This document shows positions 16,502 to 29,871 of a stretch of DNA of 32,437 nt, piece by piece. Numbering within the stretch: position 1 is the first letter of the stretch; each line of letters begins with the position of its first letter. The DNA is taken from the NCBI GenBank assembly GCA_902826515.1, contig CADEFD010000045.1, forward strand, positions 1 to 32,437, written 5' to 3'. The notes beneath the pieces are model-generated. The model was given only the letters and a program-made list of their open reading frames with translations. It ran no database searches and was not told the DNA's origin. Both the position numbers and the translations under genes were made by a program. Source of the DNA: an uncultured Acidobacteriota bacterium. Lineage in GTDB: Bacteria > Acidobacteriota > Vicinamibacteria > Vicinamibacterales > UBA2999.

Positions 16502-16789
16502 GCAATTCCTCCTGCTCGAGGCCCGGTCCGCGGCTTTTCCACAGCACACCCCGTGGACGCGTTGTGGACGTCTGTGGGCGCCTGCTCCGGCGGCCGTAAC
16601 CCACCCTGGGACCGGTCCTGGATCCGCAGAAAATTCAACAGGCTAACCACCTGATTCAAAAGACGTTAGCGCCTCGGAATATTTGGTTTTCCACGCACAT
16701 TCCTGTATACTTTTCATCTACTCATTACCTCTCTAGTTCCAGATAGAGATCGTTCGGCCACAGGCCCCTCTCTCGAGGTCATCGCAAAC
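16502..16789. other. dnaA-dnaN intergenic region, right part of predicted oriC
   Basis: This 288-bp gap contains TTTTCCACA (16535-16543), TTTTCCACG (16687-16695), and weaker TGTGGAC-type matches around 16563. The second half (about 16625-16750) is clearly AT-richer than the flanks, with runs such as AGAAAATTCAA and GGAATATTTGG, and is a candidate DNA-unwinding element. A dnaN promoter overlaps the right-hand box. Together with the rpmH-dnaA gap this suggests a bipartite origin flanking dnaA. Confidence 0.6.
16683..16711 (+). promoter_or_regulatory. predicted promoter of dnaN (possibly gyrBA)
   Basis: -35 TTGGTT (16683-16688), 17-nt spacer, -10 TATACT (16706-16711), with a start near 16718 and a leader of about 70 nt to the dnaN ATG. 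The DnaA-like box TTTTCCACG (16687-16695) overlaps the -35 and spacer, so DnaA binding would be expected to compete with RNA polymerase here. Confidence 0.55.
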
Positions 16790-17902
16790 ATGGAACTCGT
16801 CGCCCGGAAGGCCGACCTTGTGCGTGAGCTGCAGTTCTTCCAGCAGATCGTCGAGCGCAAGAACACGATTCCCATCCTGGCGAACGTGTTGATCGAAACC
16901 GACGGCACAAACAGCATCCGCCTGCTCGCCACCGATATCGAGGTGACGCTGTCGAGCAGCTGTGAAGCCGCCGTCGAGAAACCGGGAGCCGTCACGCTCC
17001 CGGCGAAGAAGCTCTACGAGATCGTGCGGTCGCTGCCCGACGGCGACGTGAAGCTCGCCGCCTCGAAGGACGGCAACCACGTCACCGTGTCGGCCGATCG
17101 CTTCGAGTCGAAGATGCCGACGATGCCGGTGGGCGACTTCCCCACGCCGCCCACATCGGACCTGGCGAACGCCACCACGCTCACCTCGGCGTCGCTGCGT
17201 CAGCTCATCTCGAAGACACAGTTCGCCATCACCGGCGAAGACACGCGGTACTACCTGAACGGCGCGCTCTTCGTCGTGAAGACCGACAGCATGACGATGG
17301 TGGCGACCGACGGTCACCGCCTGGCGCTGGCCTCGGCGACGCGCACCGGTCCGAAGGGCGAAGAGATCAAGGCGATTCTGCCGCGCAAGACGCTCGCGGA
17401 ACTCGGACGCCTGCTCGCCGACAGCGATCGCGACGTCGAATACGAGCGCGGCGAGAACCACATGTTCTTCCGCATCGGCCCGCGCCTGCTCGTCTCGCGC
17501 ATGATCGACGGCCAGTTCCCGGCCTACGAGAAGGTCATCCCCAAGGGCAACGACAAACACATCGAGTTCGAGCGCGATCGCCTCACGAGCGCCGTCAAGC
17601 GCGTGGCCATCCTCTCGAACGAACGGTCGCGGGCCCTCAAGTTCATCATCGACAAGGGCAAGGTCGACGTCACGACCAGCAGCCCCGAGTTCGGCGAGGC
17701 GCGCGAGCCGCTCACCGTCGACTACAGCGGCACCGGCATGACCATCTGCTTCAACGCGCAGTACGTCCTCGATTTCCTGAACGTCGTCGACGCGGAAGTG
17801 GTCGGCCTCGACGTGAAGGACGACGTGAGCCAGGCCGTGTTGTCGCCGGTGGCGGCCGAAGGCTACAGCTACACCTACGTCATCATGCCGATGCGCGTCT
17901 GA
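16790..17902 (+). CDS. dnaN: DNA polymerase III beta subunit (sliding clamp)
   Basis: A 370-aa processivity clamp that forms a ring dimer around DNA and tethers polymerase III and many repair factors. The N-terminus MELVARKADLVRELQFFQQIVERKNTIPILANVLIE is typical. Each third is one clamp fold, with markers VTLPAKKLYEIVRSLP, FAITGEDTRYYLNGALFVV, ATDGHRLALA and LLVSRMIDGQFPAYEKVIP. The C-terminal YSYTYVIMPMRV is the canonical family end that shapes the protein-binding pocket. GAGG lies 11 nt before the ATG. It is followed after 40 nt by gyrB, with no recF between. Confidence 0.97.
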   Translation: MELVARKADLVRELQFFQQIVERKNTIPILANVLIETDGTNSIRLLATDIEVTLSSSCEAAVEKPGAVTLPAKKLYEIVRSLPDGDVKLAASKDGNHVTVSADRFESKMPTMPVGDFPTPPTSDLANATTLTSASLRQLISKTQFAITGEDTRYYLNGALFVVKTDSMTMVATDGHRLALASATRTGPKGEEIKAILPRKTLAELGRLLADSDRDVEYERGENHMFFRIGPRLLVSRMIDGQFPAYEKVIPKGNDKHIEFERDRLTSAVKRVAILSNERSRALKFIIDKGKVDVTTSSPEFGEAREPLTVDYSGTGMTICFNAQYVLDFLNVVDAEVVGLDVKDDVSQAVLSPVAAEGYSYTYVIMPMRV

Positions 17903-17942
17903 CCACGCGCCCAGGCATTCTCGTCGTCGAAACGAAGGGTAG

Positions 17943-20558
<2,616 letters not shown>

Positions 20559-20560
20559 GC

Positions 20561-20591
20561 GGGTCCCGGGGCTCGGGTCCCGGGGCTCGGG
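20561..20591 (+). repeat. GC-rich heptad repeat, copy 3 (gyrB-gyrA gap)
   Basis: Units GGGTCCC, GGGGCTC, GGGTCCC, GGGGCTC and GGG: a perfect 14-nt duplication made of two heptads. It begins 2 nt after the gyrB stop, so it is transcribed G-rich in the gyrBA message. It contains five G-runs at 7-nt spacing (G-quadruplex pattern) and is also partly self-complementary. A short GC-rich hairpin GCCGG/CCGGC follows at about 20591-20605. Confidence 0.8.
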
Positions 20592-20624
20592 CCGGCTGCG
20601 CCGGCACGCCAGAACACGAACCGC

Positions 20625-23213
<2,589 letters not shown>

Positions 23214-23224
23214 CAGGACGAACC

Positions 23225-23240
23225 GCCCGGTTCGCCGGGC
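23225..23240. terminator. possible bidirectional terminator between gyrA and pcrA
   Basis: GCCCGG (23225-23230), TTCG loop, CCGGGC (23235-23240): a perfect all-GC 6-bp stem in the 35-nt gap between convergent gyrA and pcrA. An alternative fold pairs CGAACC with GGTTCG. Neither side has a clear T-run, so intrinsic termination is uncertain, but the position between converging genes fits. Confidence 0.45.
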
Positions 23241-23248
23241 CACCCTGC

Positions 23249-25504
23249 TTACGCCGGCTGGAGCTTCGCGTACTTCGCGCGCAGCGTCTTCGTGCCCACG
23301 GTCGTGAACTTCACGACCACCTTCACGTCGTCGTCGAGCTCCTCGACCGACTGCACCGTGCCCACGCCGAACATCGCGTGGCGCACGCGCCCTCCCGGCC
23401 GCAGGCCCGCGCGCGGCGACTGGTCCTCATCCTCCGGCTGCACCTCGCGCGGCGGACGCTGCGGGGCGCGGCTGTACGGCGTGGCCGCGTAGCCCCAGCT
23501 GCGTGCCGGCGAGCGCATGCTGCTTTCGGCGCGCGACTCCTCGTGCCGCAGCAGCTCGGGGGGCACCTCGTCGAGGAACCGCGAAGGCTCCGTGTCTTTG
23601 TACTCGCCGAAGATCCGGCGGCGCATCGCGCTCGTGAGGTAGAGCTCCTTCCGCGCCCGCGTGATCCCGACATAACAGAGGCGCCGCTCTTCCTCGAGTT
23701 CCGCCTCGTCGTCCTTCGCGCGCGAGTGCGGGAAGAGGCCTTCTTCCATGCCGGCGATGACCACGACGGGGAACTCGAGGCCCTTGGCCGAGTGCATCGT
23801 CATGAGCAGCGCCCGCGCGGCCTGGCTTCCCTCCGGCTTGTCCACGTCCGAGAGCAGCGCCAGGCGGTCGACGAACGACGCGAGCGACGGGTCCGCATCC
23901 CCGGTTTCGAACTGGCGCGCCACCGACACGAGTTCCATCAGGTTCTCGATGCGTCCGTCGGCCTCTTCGCTCTTCTCCTCGCGGAGATCGCGCAGGTAGC
24001 CGGAGCGATCGAGCAGCAGACCAAGCACCGTCGATACCGGGTCCTTCTCCGCCGCCGCCGTGATGCCGAGCATCATGTCGCGGAAAGCGGCGAGCGGCGC
24101 CGCCTGGCGCGACGACACGCCGCCGCGGGTGACGGCGGCATCGAGCTTCGCCCACAACGAGTTCGCCGACTCGATCATGTCGAGGCCGGCGAGCAGCGGC
24201 GGCGCGTCCATGTCGGGCGCCTGCGTGTCCACGCGCTCGAGCGCGTCCATCACGCCCTTGCCGATGCCGCGCGGCGGCACGTTGATGACCCGCCGCAGGG
24301 CCACGTCGTCGTGCGGGTTCAGCACGAGCTTCAGGTACGAGAGTGCGTCCTTGATCTCGCGCCGCTCGTAGAAGCCCGTGCCACCCAGCACCTGATAAGG
24401 AATGCCGGCCGTGCGCAGGCCGTCTTCCACCGCGCGCGACTGGGCGTTGGTGCGGTAGAGGATCGCGGCCGTGGCGGAGTAGTCGGCCTGAATCGCACGC
24501 CGCACGACCTTCACGATGAAGTCGGCTTCGTCGAGTTCATCGGCGCCGCGATACGTGACGATGGGCGCGCCGCCAGCCTGGTCGGTCCACAGCACTTTGT
24601 CCTTGCGGCCGCGGTTGTGGCTGACGACCGCCGACGCGGCATCGAGGATCACCTGCGTGGACCGGTAGTTGCGTTCGAGCTTGACGGTGACGGCGTCAGG
24701 AAAGTCACGCTCGAAGTCGAGGATGTTCTTCACATCCGCGCCGCGCCACTTGTAGATCGACTGATCCGGATCGCCCACCACGCAGAGGTTGCCGTGCACG
24801 CTCACGAGCTGCTTCACGAGCAGGTACTGCGGGCGGTTCGTGTCCTGATACTCGTCGATCATCGCGAAACGGAAGCGGCGCGCGTAGCGCTCGCGCACGG
24901 CCGGTGCGGTGTCGAAGAGCTCCACGGTCTTGAGCAGCAGGTCGTCGAAGTCGAGGGCGCTCGCTTCCTTGAGCGCGTCGAGGTAGCCCTGGTACAGCTT
25001 GCCGATGTCGCGGTCGCGCAGGTTCCACGCGTCCGTGAACGTCTCGGGTCCCTCCATGCGGTTCTTCGCGTGGCTGATGCGGCTGAGCACCATGCGCGGC
25101 TGGAACGTGGAGTCGTCCATGCCGTATTCCTTCACGAGCTGCTTGACGACCGATTGCTGGTCGCCGGAATCGTAGATCGTGAAGCTGCGTGACAGGCCGA
25201 GGTGGTGGGCTTCGCGTCGCAGGAGCTTCGCGCACAGGGCATGGAAGGTCGAGATCCACATTCCCTTGCAGTCGCACTCGAGCAGCGCGCCCACACGGTG
25301 CCGCATTTCTTCGGCGGCCTTGTTGGTGAAGGTGACGGCGAGCACCTCGTCGAGCGACGCGTGCCGTTCCTGGATGAGATGGGCGACGCGGTGCGCGATG
25401 ACACGCGTCTTGCCGGAACCGGCACCGGCGAGGATGAGCAGCGCGCCGTCGACGTGTTCGACGGCTGCGCGCTGCTCGGAATTCAATGACGACAACAGAT
25501 CCAT
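23249..25504 (-). CDS. pcrA: UvrD/PcrA-family 3'-5' DNA helicase
   Basis: Superfamily 1A helicase, 751 aa, for nucleotide excision and mismatch repair and for clearing RNA polymerase and recombinases from DNA. Q motif LNSEQRAAV (7-15), Walker A AGAGSGKT (26-33), motif Ia TFTNKAAEEMRHRV, motif II DEYQD (217-221), motif III GDPDQSIYKWRGAD, motif IV ERNYRST, motif V TMHSAKGLEFPVVVI and motif VI VGITRARKELYL. The C-terminal part VRHAMFGVGTVQSVEELDDD with KVVVKFTTVGTKTLRAKYAKL is the Tudor-like RNA polymerase-binding module typical of PcrA/UvrD. pcrA and uvrD names cannot be separated from sequence alone. It is convergent with gyrA and head-on to the rightward fork expected from oriC. Confidence 0.94.
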   Translation of the reverse strand: MDLLSSLNSEQRAAVEHVDGALLILAGAGSGKTRVIAHRVAHLIQERHASLDEVLAVTFTNKAAEEMRHRVGALLECDCKGMWISTFHALCAKLLRREAHHLGLSRSFTIYDSGDQQSVVKQLVKEYGMDDSTFQPRMVLSRISHAKNRMEGPETFTDAWNLRDRDIGKLYQGYLDALKEASALDFDDLLLKTVELFDTAPAVRERYARRFRFAMIDEYQDTNRPQYLLVKQLVSVHGNLCVVGDPDQSIYKWRGADVKNILDFERDFPDAVTVKLERNYRSTQVILDAASAVVSHNRGRKDKVLWTDQAGGAPIVTYRGADELDEADFIVKVVRRAIQADYSATAAILYRTNAQSRAVEDGLRTAGIPYQVLGGTGFYERREIKDALSYLKLVLNPHDDVALRRVINVPPRGIGKGVMDALERVDTQAPDMDAPPLLAGLDMIESANSLWAKLDAAVTRGGVSSRQAAPLAAFRDMMLGITAAAEKDPVSTVLGLLLDRSGYLRDLREEKSEEADGRIENLMELVSVARQFETGDADPSLASFVDRLALLSDVDKPEGSQAARALLMTMHSAKGLEFPVVVIAGMEEGLFPHSRAKDDEAELEEERRLCYVGITRARKELYLTSAMRRRIFGEYKDTEPSRFLDEVPPELLRHEESRAESSMRSPARSWGYAATPYSRAPQRPPREVQPEDEDQSPRAGLRPGGRVRHAMFGVGTVQSVEELDDDVKVVVKFTTVGTKTLRAKYAKLQPA

Positions 25505-25540
25505 CGGGACTCGGGGCTCGGGTCCCGGGTGCCGGGGACG
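25505..25540 (+). repeat. GC-rich heptad repeat, copy 4 (upstream of pcrA)
   Basis: Five successive 7-nt units on the plus strand: GGGACTC, GGGGCTC, GGGTCCC, GGGTGCC and GGGGACG. It starts within 1-2 nt of the pcrA ATG, so it forms the leader of that gene and leaves no room for a normal ribosome-binding site. Its central 17 nt (25513-25529) are perfectly inverted at 25641-25657. Confidence 0.8.
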
Positions 25541-25585
25541 TCGGGCCGGCGCTGGACGCGCCGACCTCAGTATCTTTTCGGAACG

Positions 25586-25622
25586 CGACGACGTGCGCGC
25601 CCGTTGGCGCGTGTTGTCGTCG
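25586..25622. terminator. hairpin in the pcrA-glmS gap
   Basis: CGACGAC (25586-25592) pairs with GTCGTCG (25616-25622), and CGCGCC (25596-25601) with GGCGCG (25606-25611), separated by a small internal loop and closed by a 4-nt CGTT loop. It lies centrally between the inverted heptad repeats. It may end the glmS transcript, although no T-run follows on the minus strand. Confidence 0.45.
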
Positions 25623-25626
25623 TTCT

Positions 25627-25657
25627 CCCGAGACCCGGGCCCCGGGACCCGAGCCCC
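25627..25657 (-). repeat. GC-rich heptad repeat, copy 5 (inverted, downstream of glmS)
   Basis: Read on the minus strand: GGGGCTC, GGGTCCC, GGGGCCC, GGGTCTC and GGG. It is the same family as copies 1-4 but in the opposite orientation, 3 nt beyond the glmS stop. With copy 4 it can form a long cruciform or stem, with a 17-bp perfect core. Confidence 0.8.
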
Positions 25658-25660
25658 ACC

Positions 25661-27505
25661 CTATTCTACCGTGACGCTCTTCGCCAGATTCCTCGGCTGA
25701 TCGACGTCGCAGCCGCGGCGCACGGCGATGTGATACGAGAGCAGCTGCAGCGGCACCGTGATCACGATCGGGGCCAGGAACGGCGACATGGCAGGAACTG
25801 CCACAATCGAGTCACTCGTGCGGTCGAGCAGACGCCAGAGCGTGTCGTCGCCGGCGGTCGTGATGGCAATCACGGCGCCGCCGCGGGCCTTGGCTTCCTG
25901 GATGTTGCCCTGCATCTTCTCGAACACGTGGTCGTGCGGCGCAATCGCCACGACCGGCATCCGCTCGTCGATGAGCGCAATCGGCCCGTGCTTCATCTCG
26001 CCGGCCGGATAACCCTCGGCGTGGATGTAGGAGATTTCCTTCAGCTTCAGGGCGCCTTCGAGCGCGATCGGGTAGTTGATGCCGCGCCCGAGGTAGAGGA
26101 AATCGGTGCGGTTGTAGAAACGCGAGGCGATGTCCTCGATCTGCGGCGCGCACTTCAGCACCTGCTCGATCTGCTGCGGCAACTGCAGCAGGTCGGCGAT
26201 GTGGGTCTTGCGCTGCTCGACGGTGAGCGTCTTGCGCGCCTGGCCCATGTGGAGGGCGAGCAGGTAGAGCGCCACGAGCTGCGAGGTGAACGCCTTGGTC
26301 GAGGCCACGCCGATTTCCGGCCCGGCGTGCGTGTAGATGGTGCCGTCGCTTTCGCGCGTGGCCATGCTGCCCACCACGTTGCAGATGGCGAGGCTCTTCG
26401 CGCCCTGCTGCTTGGCTTCGCGCAGCGCCGCCAGCGTGTCGGCCGTTTCGCCCGACTGCGTGATGGCGACGGCCAGGGTGTTCGGGCCCGAGAGCGGCTT
26501 GCGGTAGCGGTACTCCGACCCGTAGTCCACTTCCACGGGCACCCGCGCCAGTTCCTCGATGAGGAACTTGCCGACGAGGGCCGCATGCCACGAGGTGCCG
26601 CAGGCAATCAGCGTGACGCGGTCGATGCTCGTGAGATCGGCGTCCGAGAGGCCGGTGTCGTCCGGGAAGATCGTGCCCGTCTCGAGTGAGACGCGGCCGA
26701 GGATGGTGTCGCGCACGGCGGCCGGCTGCTCGAAGATCTCCTTGAGCATGAAGTGTTTGTAGCCGGCCTTCTCCGCGGCAATCGGATCCCAGGTGACGCG
26801 CGTGGGCGTCTTGGCGATGACCGTGCCGGTGAAATCCGAGAACACGGCGCCGGCCTGGGTGACCACGGCCATTTCCTGGTCGCCGAGGAACACGACGTTG
26901 CGCGTGTACTGCAGGATGGCCGGGATGTCCGAGGCCACGAAGAATTCGCCCTCGCCGAGGCCCACGACGACCGGCGGCCCGTTGCGCACGGCGACGAGCT
27001 TCTGCGGGTCGTCGGCCGAGAGCAGCACCAGCGCGAACAGGCCGCGCAGGCGCGTCATGGCGCGACGCACGGCGCCGTCGAGGCCGTCGTCCTTCCACTC
27101 GCGTTCGACCAGGTGCGCCACCACTTCCGTGTCCGTCTCGGTCACGAAGGTGTGGCCCTGCGACTGCAGCTCGCGCTTCAGCTCGATGTAGTTCTCGATG
27201 ATGCCGTTGTGCACGACGACGATGCGGCCCTTGCAGTCGCGGTGCGGATGCGCGTTCTCTTCGGTGGGGCGGCCGTGGGTGGCCCAGCGCGTGTGGCCCA
27301 GACCGTACTCACCCGACAGCGGGTCGGCCGCGAGCGCCGTCTCGAGATTGCCGAGCTTGCCGGCGCTGCGCCGGATCTCGAGCTCGCCGTTGTTGACGAC
27401 GGCGATGCCGGCCGAGTCGTAGCCGCGGTATTCGAGCTTCCGCAGCCCCTCGATGATGAGCGGCACGACCTGCCGCTGCCCGATGTAACCGATGATTCCG
27501 CACAT
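25661..27505 (-). CDS. glmS: glutamine-fructose-6-phosphate aminotransferase (isomerising)
   Basis: Converts fructose-6-phosphate and glutamine to glucosamine-6-phosphate, the first step to UDP-GlcNAc for peptidoglycan and LPS; 614 aa. N-terminal glutaminase with nucleophile Cys2 ([12 protein letters not shown]), then [16 protein letters not shown] and [19 protein letters not shown]. The sugar-isomerase half has two SIS domains, with [32 protein letters not shown] and [45 protein letters not shown]. It ends with the canonical NLAKSVTVE, in which Lys609 is the sugar-ring-opening lysine. AGGA lies 8 nt before ATG 27505. glmU is 36 nt upstream and no glmM is seen here. No glmS ribozyme is apparent in this gap. 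Confidence 0.97.
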   Translation of the reverse strand: MCGIIGYIGQRQVVPLIIEGLRKLEYRGYDSAGIAVVNNGELEIRRSAGKLGNLETALAADPLSGEYGLGHTRWATHGRPTEENAHPHRDCKGRIVVVHNGIIENYIELKRELQSQGHTFVTETDTEVVAHLVEREWKDDGLDGAVRRAMTRLRGLFALVLLSADDPQKLVAVRNGPPVVVGLGEGEFFVASDIPAILQYTRNVVFLGDQEMAVVTQAGAVFSDFTGTVIAKTPTRVTWDPIAAEKAGYKHFMLKEIFEQPAAVRDTILGRVSLETGTIFPDDTGLSDADLTSIDRVTLIACGTSWHAALVGKFLIEELARVPVEVDYGSEYRYRKPLSGPNTLAVAITQSGETADTLAALREAKQQGAKSLAICNVVGSMATRESDGTIYTHAGPEIGVASTKAFTSQLVALYLLALHMGQARKTLTVEQRKTHIADLLQLPQQIEQVLKCAPQIEDIASRFYNRTDFLYLGRGINYPIALEGALKLKEISYIHAEGYPAGEMKHGPIALIDERMPVVAIAPHDHVFEKMQGNIQEAKARGGAVIAITTAGDDTLWRLLDRTSDSIVAVPAMSPFLAPIVITVPLQLLSYHIAVRRGCDVDQPRNLAKSVTVE

Positions 27506-27541
27506 GGTGGATGTCCTGCCCGTCCGCGCTCTTGCCCGGGT

Positions 27542-28936
27542 CTAGCGGCCGGCGGGGTCGCTCTTCGACACCCGCGCCGCAACCCATCCGGTCTTGTTCG
27601 TCTGCCGGCCGCGGGCGATGCCCAGCGCTCCGTCCGGCACGTCGTCGGTAATCGCCGATCCGGCCGCCACGTAGGCGCCCTCGCCCACCCGCACCGGCGC
27701 CACGAGCGTGGAATCACTGCCCACGAACGCACCGTCGCCAATCACCGTGCGGTGTTTCTTCCGGCCGTCGTAGTTGCAGGTGATGGTGCCGGCACCCACG
27801 TTCACGCCGGCGCCCACGGTAGAGTCGCCTAGATAGGCCAGATGCCCAACTTTGGTTCCCTTGCCGAGCTGCGACTTCTTGATTTCGACGAAGTTTCCGA
27901 TGTGTACCTGCTCGCCAATTGTTGATTCTGGACGAATTCTGGCAAATGGCCCAAGCTGCGCGCCATCGGCGACCGTCGAGGCCTGCACGACCGAGTGATT
28001 GAAGACGGTGACCCCGTTACCCAGTGTCGCCGCGGAGATCCGGGTGCCCGCGTGCAGCTCGCATCCCTCCCCAATCGCCGTCGACCCGTCGAGGATGACA
28101 AAGGGATGGAGGATGGTGTCCTGGCCGATCCGGACGTCCGGTCCGATATAGGCCGTGGCGGGATCCACCAGGGTGACCCCGGCGGTCATGTGCGCGCCAT
28201 TGATACGGCCCTGGAGCACCCGGCCGACTTCGGCCAGCTCCGCCCGCGTGTTGATGCCGCGGATTTCGTCGGCCTCGTCGAGCTTCACGGCGTCCACCAC
28301 GCGGCCGTCGCGGCGGTAGATGTCCACGAGGTCCGGCAGGTAGTACTCACCCTGCGCGTTGGCGGAACCGAGGCGGCCGAGCGCGGCAAAGAGCGGCGCG
28401 AGCTCGAAGACATAGACGCCGCTGTTGATCTCGCGCACCTCACGTTCGGCCGGCGTCGCATCGCGATGTTCGACGATACGCGCGAGCGCGCCGTCCTCGC
28501 GGATCATGCGCCCATACCCCGTCGGATCGGGCACCTCCGCCGTGGCCACGACCACCGCGGCCGCGCGCGCGGCCTGCGCGTCGAGCACGCGGCGCACGCT
28601 CGCGGCCGTGAGCAGCGGCACGTCGCCCGAGAGCAGCAGCACACGTCCCGTGGCACCCTCGAGCGCCGGGCCCGCCTGCAGCAGCGCGTGGCCGGTGCCG
28701 AGCTGCGGTTCCTGAATCACACAGCGCACGTCCGGGCCTTCGACCGCGGCGCGCACCGCCTCGGCGCCATGGCCGAGCACGACGGTGATCGAGGCGGGGT
28801 CGAGCGACCGCGCCAGGCGCAACACCCACTCGATGAGCGGCAGGCCCGCCGCCTTGTGGAGCACCTTGGGCAGGGCCGACTTCATGCGGGTGCCCTTGCC
28901 GGCGGCGAGCACCACGATGTGGAGATCGTTCTGCAT
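27542..28936 (-). CDS. glmU: bifunctional GlcN-1-P acetyltransferase / GlcNAc-1-P uridyltransferase
   Basis: Makes UDP-GlcNAc from glucosamine-1-phosphate, acetyl-CoA and UTP; 464 aa. The N-terminal nucleotidyltransferase has VVLAAGKGTRMKSALPKVLHKAAGLPLIEW, EPQLGTGHALLQA, LLLSGDVPLL (metal-binding Asp) and GYGRMIREDG. The C-terminal left-handed beta-helix carries hexapeptide repeats through IGPDVRIGQDTILHPFVILDG, RIRPESTIGEQVHIGNFVEIKKSQLGKGTKVGHLAYLGDSTVGAGVNVGAGTITCNYDGRKKH, including the catalytic His and Asn-Tyr residues for acetylation. It is 33 nt from rsmI upstream and 36 nt from glmS downstream, so the two UDP-GlcNAc enzymes are probably made from one message. Confidence 0.97.
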   Translation of the reverse strand: MQNDLHIVVLAAGKGTRMKSALPKVLHKAAGLPLIEWVLRLARSLDPASITVVLGHGAEAVRAAVEGPDVRCVIQEPQLGTGHALLQAGPALEGATGRVLLLSGDVPLLTAASVRRVLDAQAARAAAVVVATAEVPDPTGYGRMIREDGALARIVEHRDATPAEREVREINSGVYVFELAPLFAALGRLGSANAQGEYYLPDLVDIYRRDGRVVDAVKLDEADEIRGINTRAELAEVGRVLQGRINGAHMTAGVTLVDPATAYIGPDVRIGQDTILHPFVILDGSTAIGEGCELHAGTRISAATLGNGVTVFNHSVVQASTVADGAQLGPFARIRPESTIGEQVHIGNFVEIKKSQLGKGTKVGHLAYLGDSTVGAGVNVGAGTITCNYDGRKKHRTVIGDGAFVGSDSTLVAPVRVGEGAYVAAGSAITDDVPDGALGIARGRQTNKTGWVAARVSKSDPAGR

Positions 28937-28969
28937 CTCTTGGGATCTCGGTTGAAGGGCGCCGGCCCG

Positions 28970-29800
28970 TCAGGCCTTCGACTTCCGGACGATTTCGTAG
29001 ACGTCGTTGGCGGAGAGGCCCGTTTCCGCCGCCACCTGGCGGGCCGCGTCCCTGGCCTTCTTGTCTGTTATTCGCCCAAACATTTCGAGCACCGCGTCGT
29101 CAGAGGGCCGTTCCGCCGGGCCATCGCTGACCTTCTTCTTCGGCAGCACCAGGGTGAACTCGCCAGCCACGACCGTCAGCTGAGCCAGCACCTCGGCAAT
29201 CGTGCCCCGGTATACCGATTCGTGGAGCTTGGTGACCTCTCGGAACACGACTATTTGGTCGTATGACAGATTAGCGAGTTGCTCCAATGTGGATTTCACC
29301 CGATGGGGCGCTTCGAAGAAGACGACCGGTGCGTCGTCCACTGCCTTGGCCAGCCTGCGGAGCCAAGATTCTCTGTCTTTTCCCCTAATGGGCGGAAAGC
29401 CCAGGAACGTGAAGCCCACGTCCGGCAATCCGGCCGCCGACAACGCGGCCATGACCGCACTCGGGCCGGGCACGGGCTCGACGCGGATACCCGCGGCGAC
29501 CGCCACCCGCACCAGCTCGGCGCCTGGGTCCGACACCGCCGGCGTGCCGGCATCCGACACGAGGGCGATGGATTCGCCGCGCCGGAGCCGATCGACCAGG
29601 CCCTCGGCTTTCAGGCCCTCATTGTGGGAGTGCAGACTGACGAGGCGGGTCGTGATCCCGAAGTGTCGCAGGAGCTGGCCCGACCGCCGGGTGTCCTCGG
29701 CGGCCACCACCGCCACCTCGCGCAGCACCCGGAGGGCACGGAAGGTGATGTCCTCGAGATTGCCGATAGGCGTAGCGACGACGTGAAGCGTACCAGCCAT
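28970..29800 (-). CDS. rsmI: 16S rRNA (cytidine-1402-2'-O)-methyltransferase
   Basis: RsmI, 276 aa, methylates the ribose of C1402 in the 16S decoding centre. It is a tetrapyrrole-methylase-fold protein: GTLHVVATPIGNLEDITFRALRVL is the signature start, followed by AAEDTRRSGQLLRHFGI, LVSDAGTPAVSDPGAELVR, VEPVPGPSAVMAALSAAGL, FFEAPHRVKSTLEQL, and REVTKLHESVYRGT. The C-terminus LSANDVYEIVRKSK is the usual RsmI end. The ATG at 29800 is preceded by an extended -10 only about 15 nt away and lacks a ribosome-binding site, so a very short leader is likely. It is the first gene of rsmI-glmU-glmS and divergent from the DUF885 gene. Confidence 0.95.
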   Translation of the reverse strand: MAGTLHVVATPIGNLEDITFRALRVLREVAVVAAEDTRRSGQLLRHFGITTRLVSLHSHNEGLKAEGLVDRLRRGESIALVSDAGTPAVSDPGAELVRVAVAAGIRVEPVPGPSAVMAALSAAGLPDVGFTFLGFPPIRGKDRESWLRRLAKAVDDAPVVFFEAPHRVKSTLEQLANLSYDQIVVFREVTKLHESVYRGTIAEVLAQLTVVAGEFTLVLPKKKVSDGPAERPSDDAVLEMFGRITDKKARDAARQVAAETGLSANDVYEIVRKSKA

Positions 29801-29814
29801 TGCGGCTGCTTTTT

Positions 29815-29823
29815 ATTGTACCA
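29815..29823 (-). promoter_or_regulatory. predicted extended -10 promoter of rsmI-glmU-glmS
   Basis: Minus strand TGGTACAAT: -10 TACAAT (29815-29820) with an upstream TGN element; no recognisable -35. The predicted start is near 29808, so the leader before ATG 29800 would be about 8 nt, near-leaderless, consistent with the missing ribosome-binding site. Confidence 0.4.
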
Positions 29824-29871
29824 TCTGGAGATGCCCGCTCCCCGAGCGCGCCAGCAGACACCCCGAGTAAC

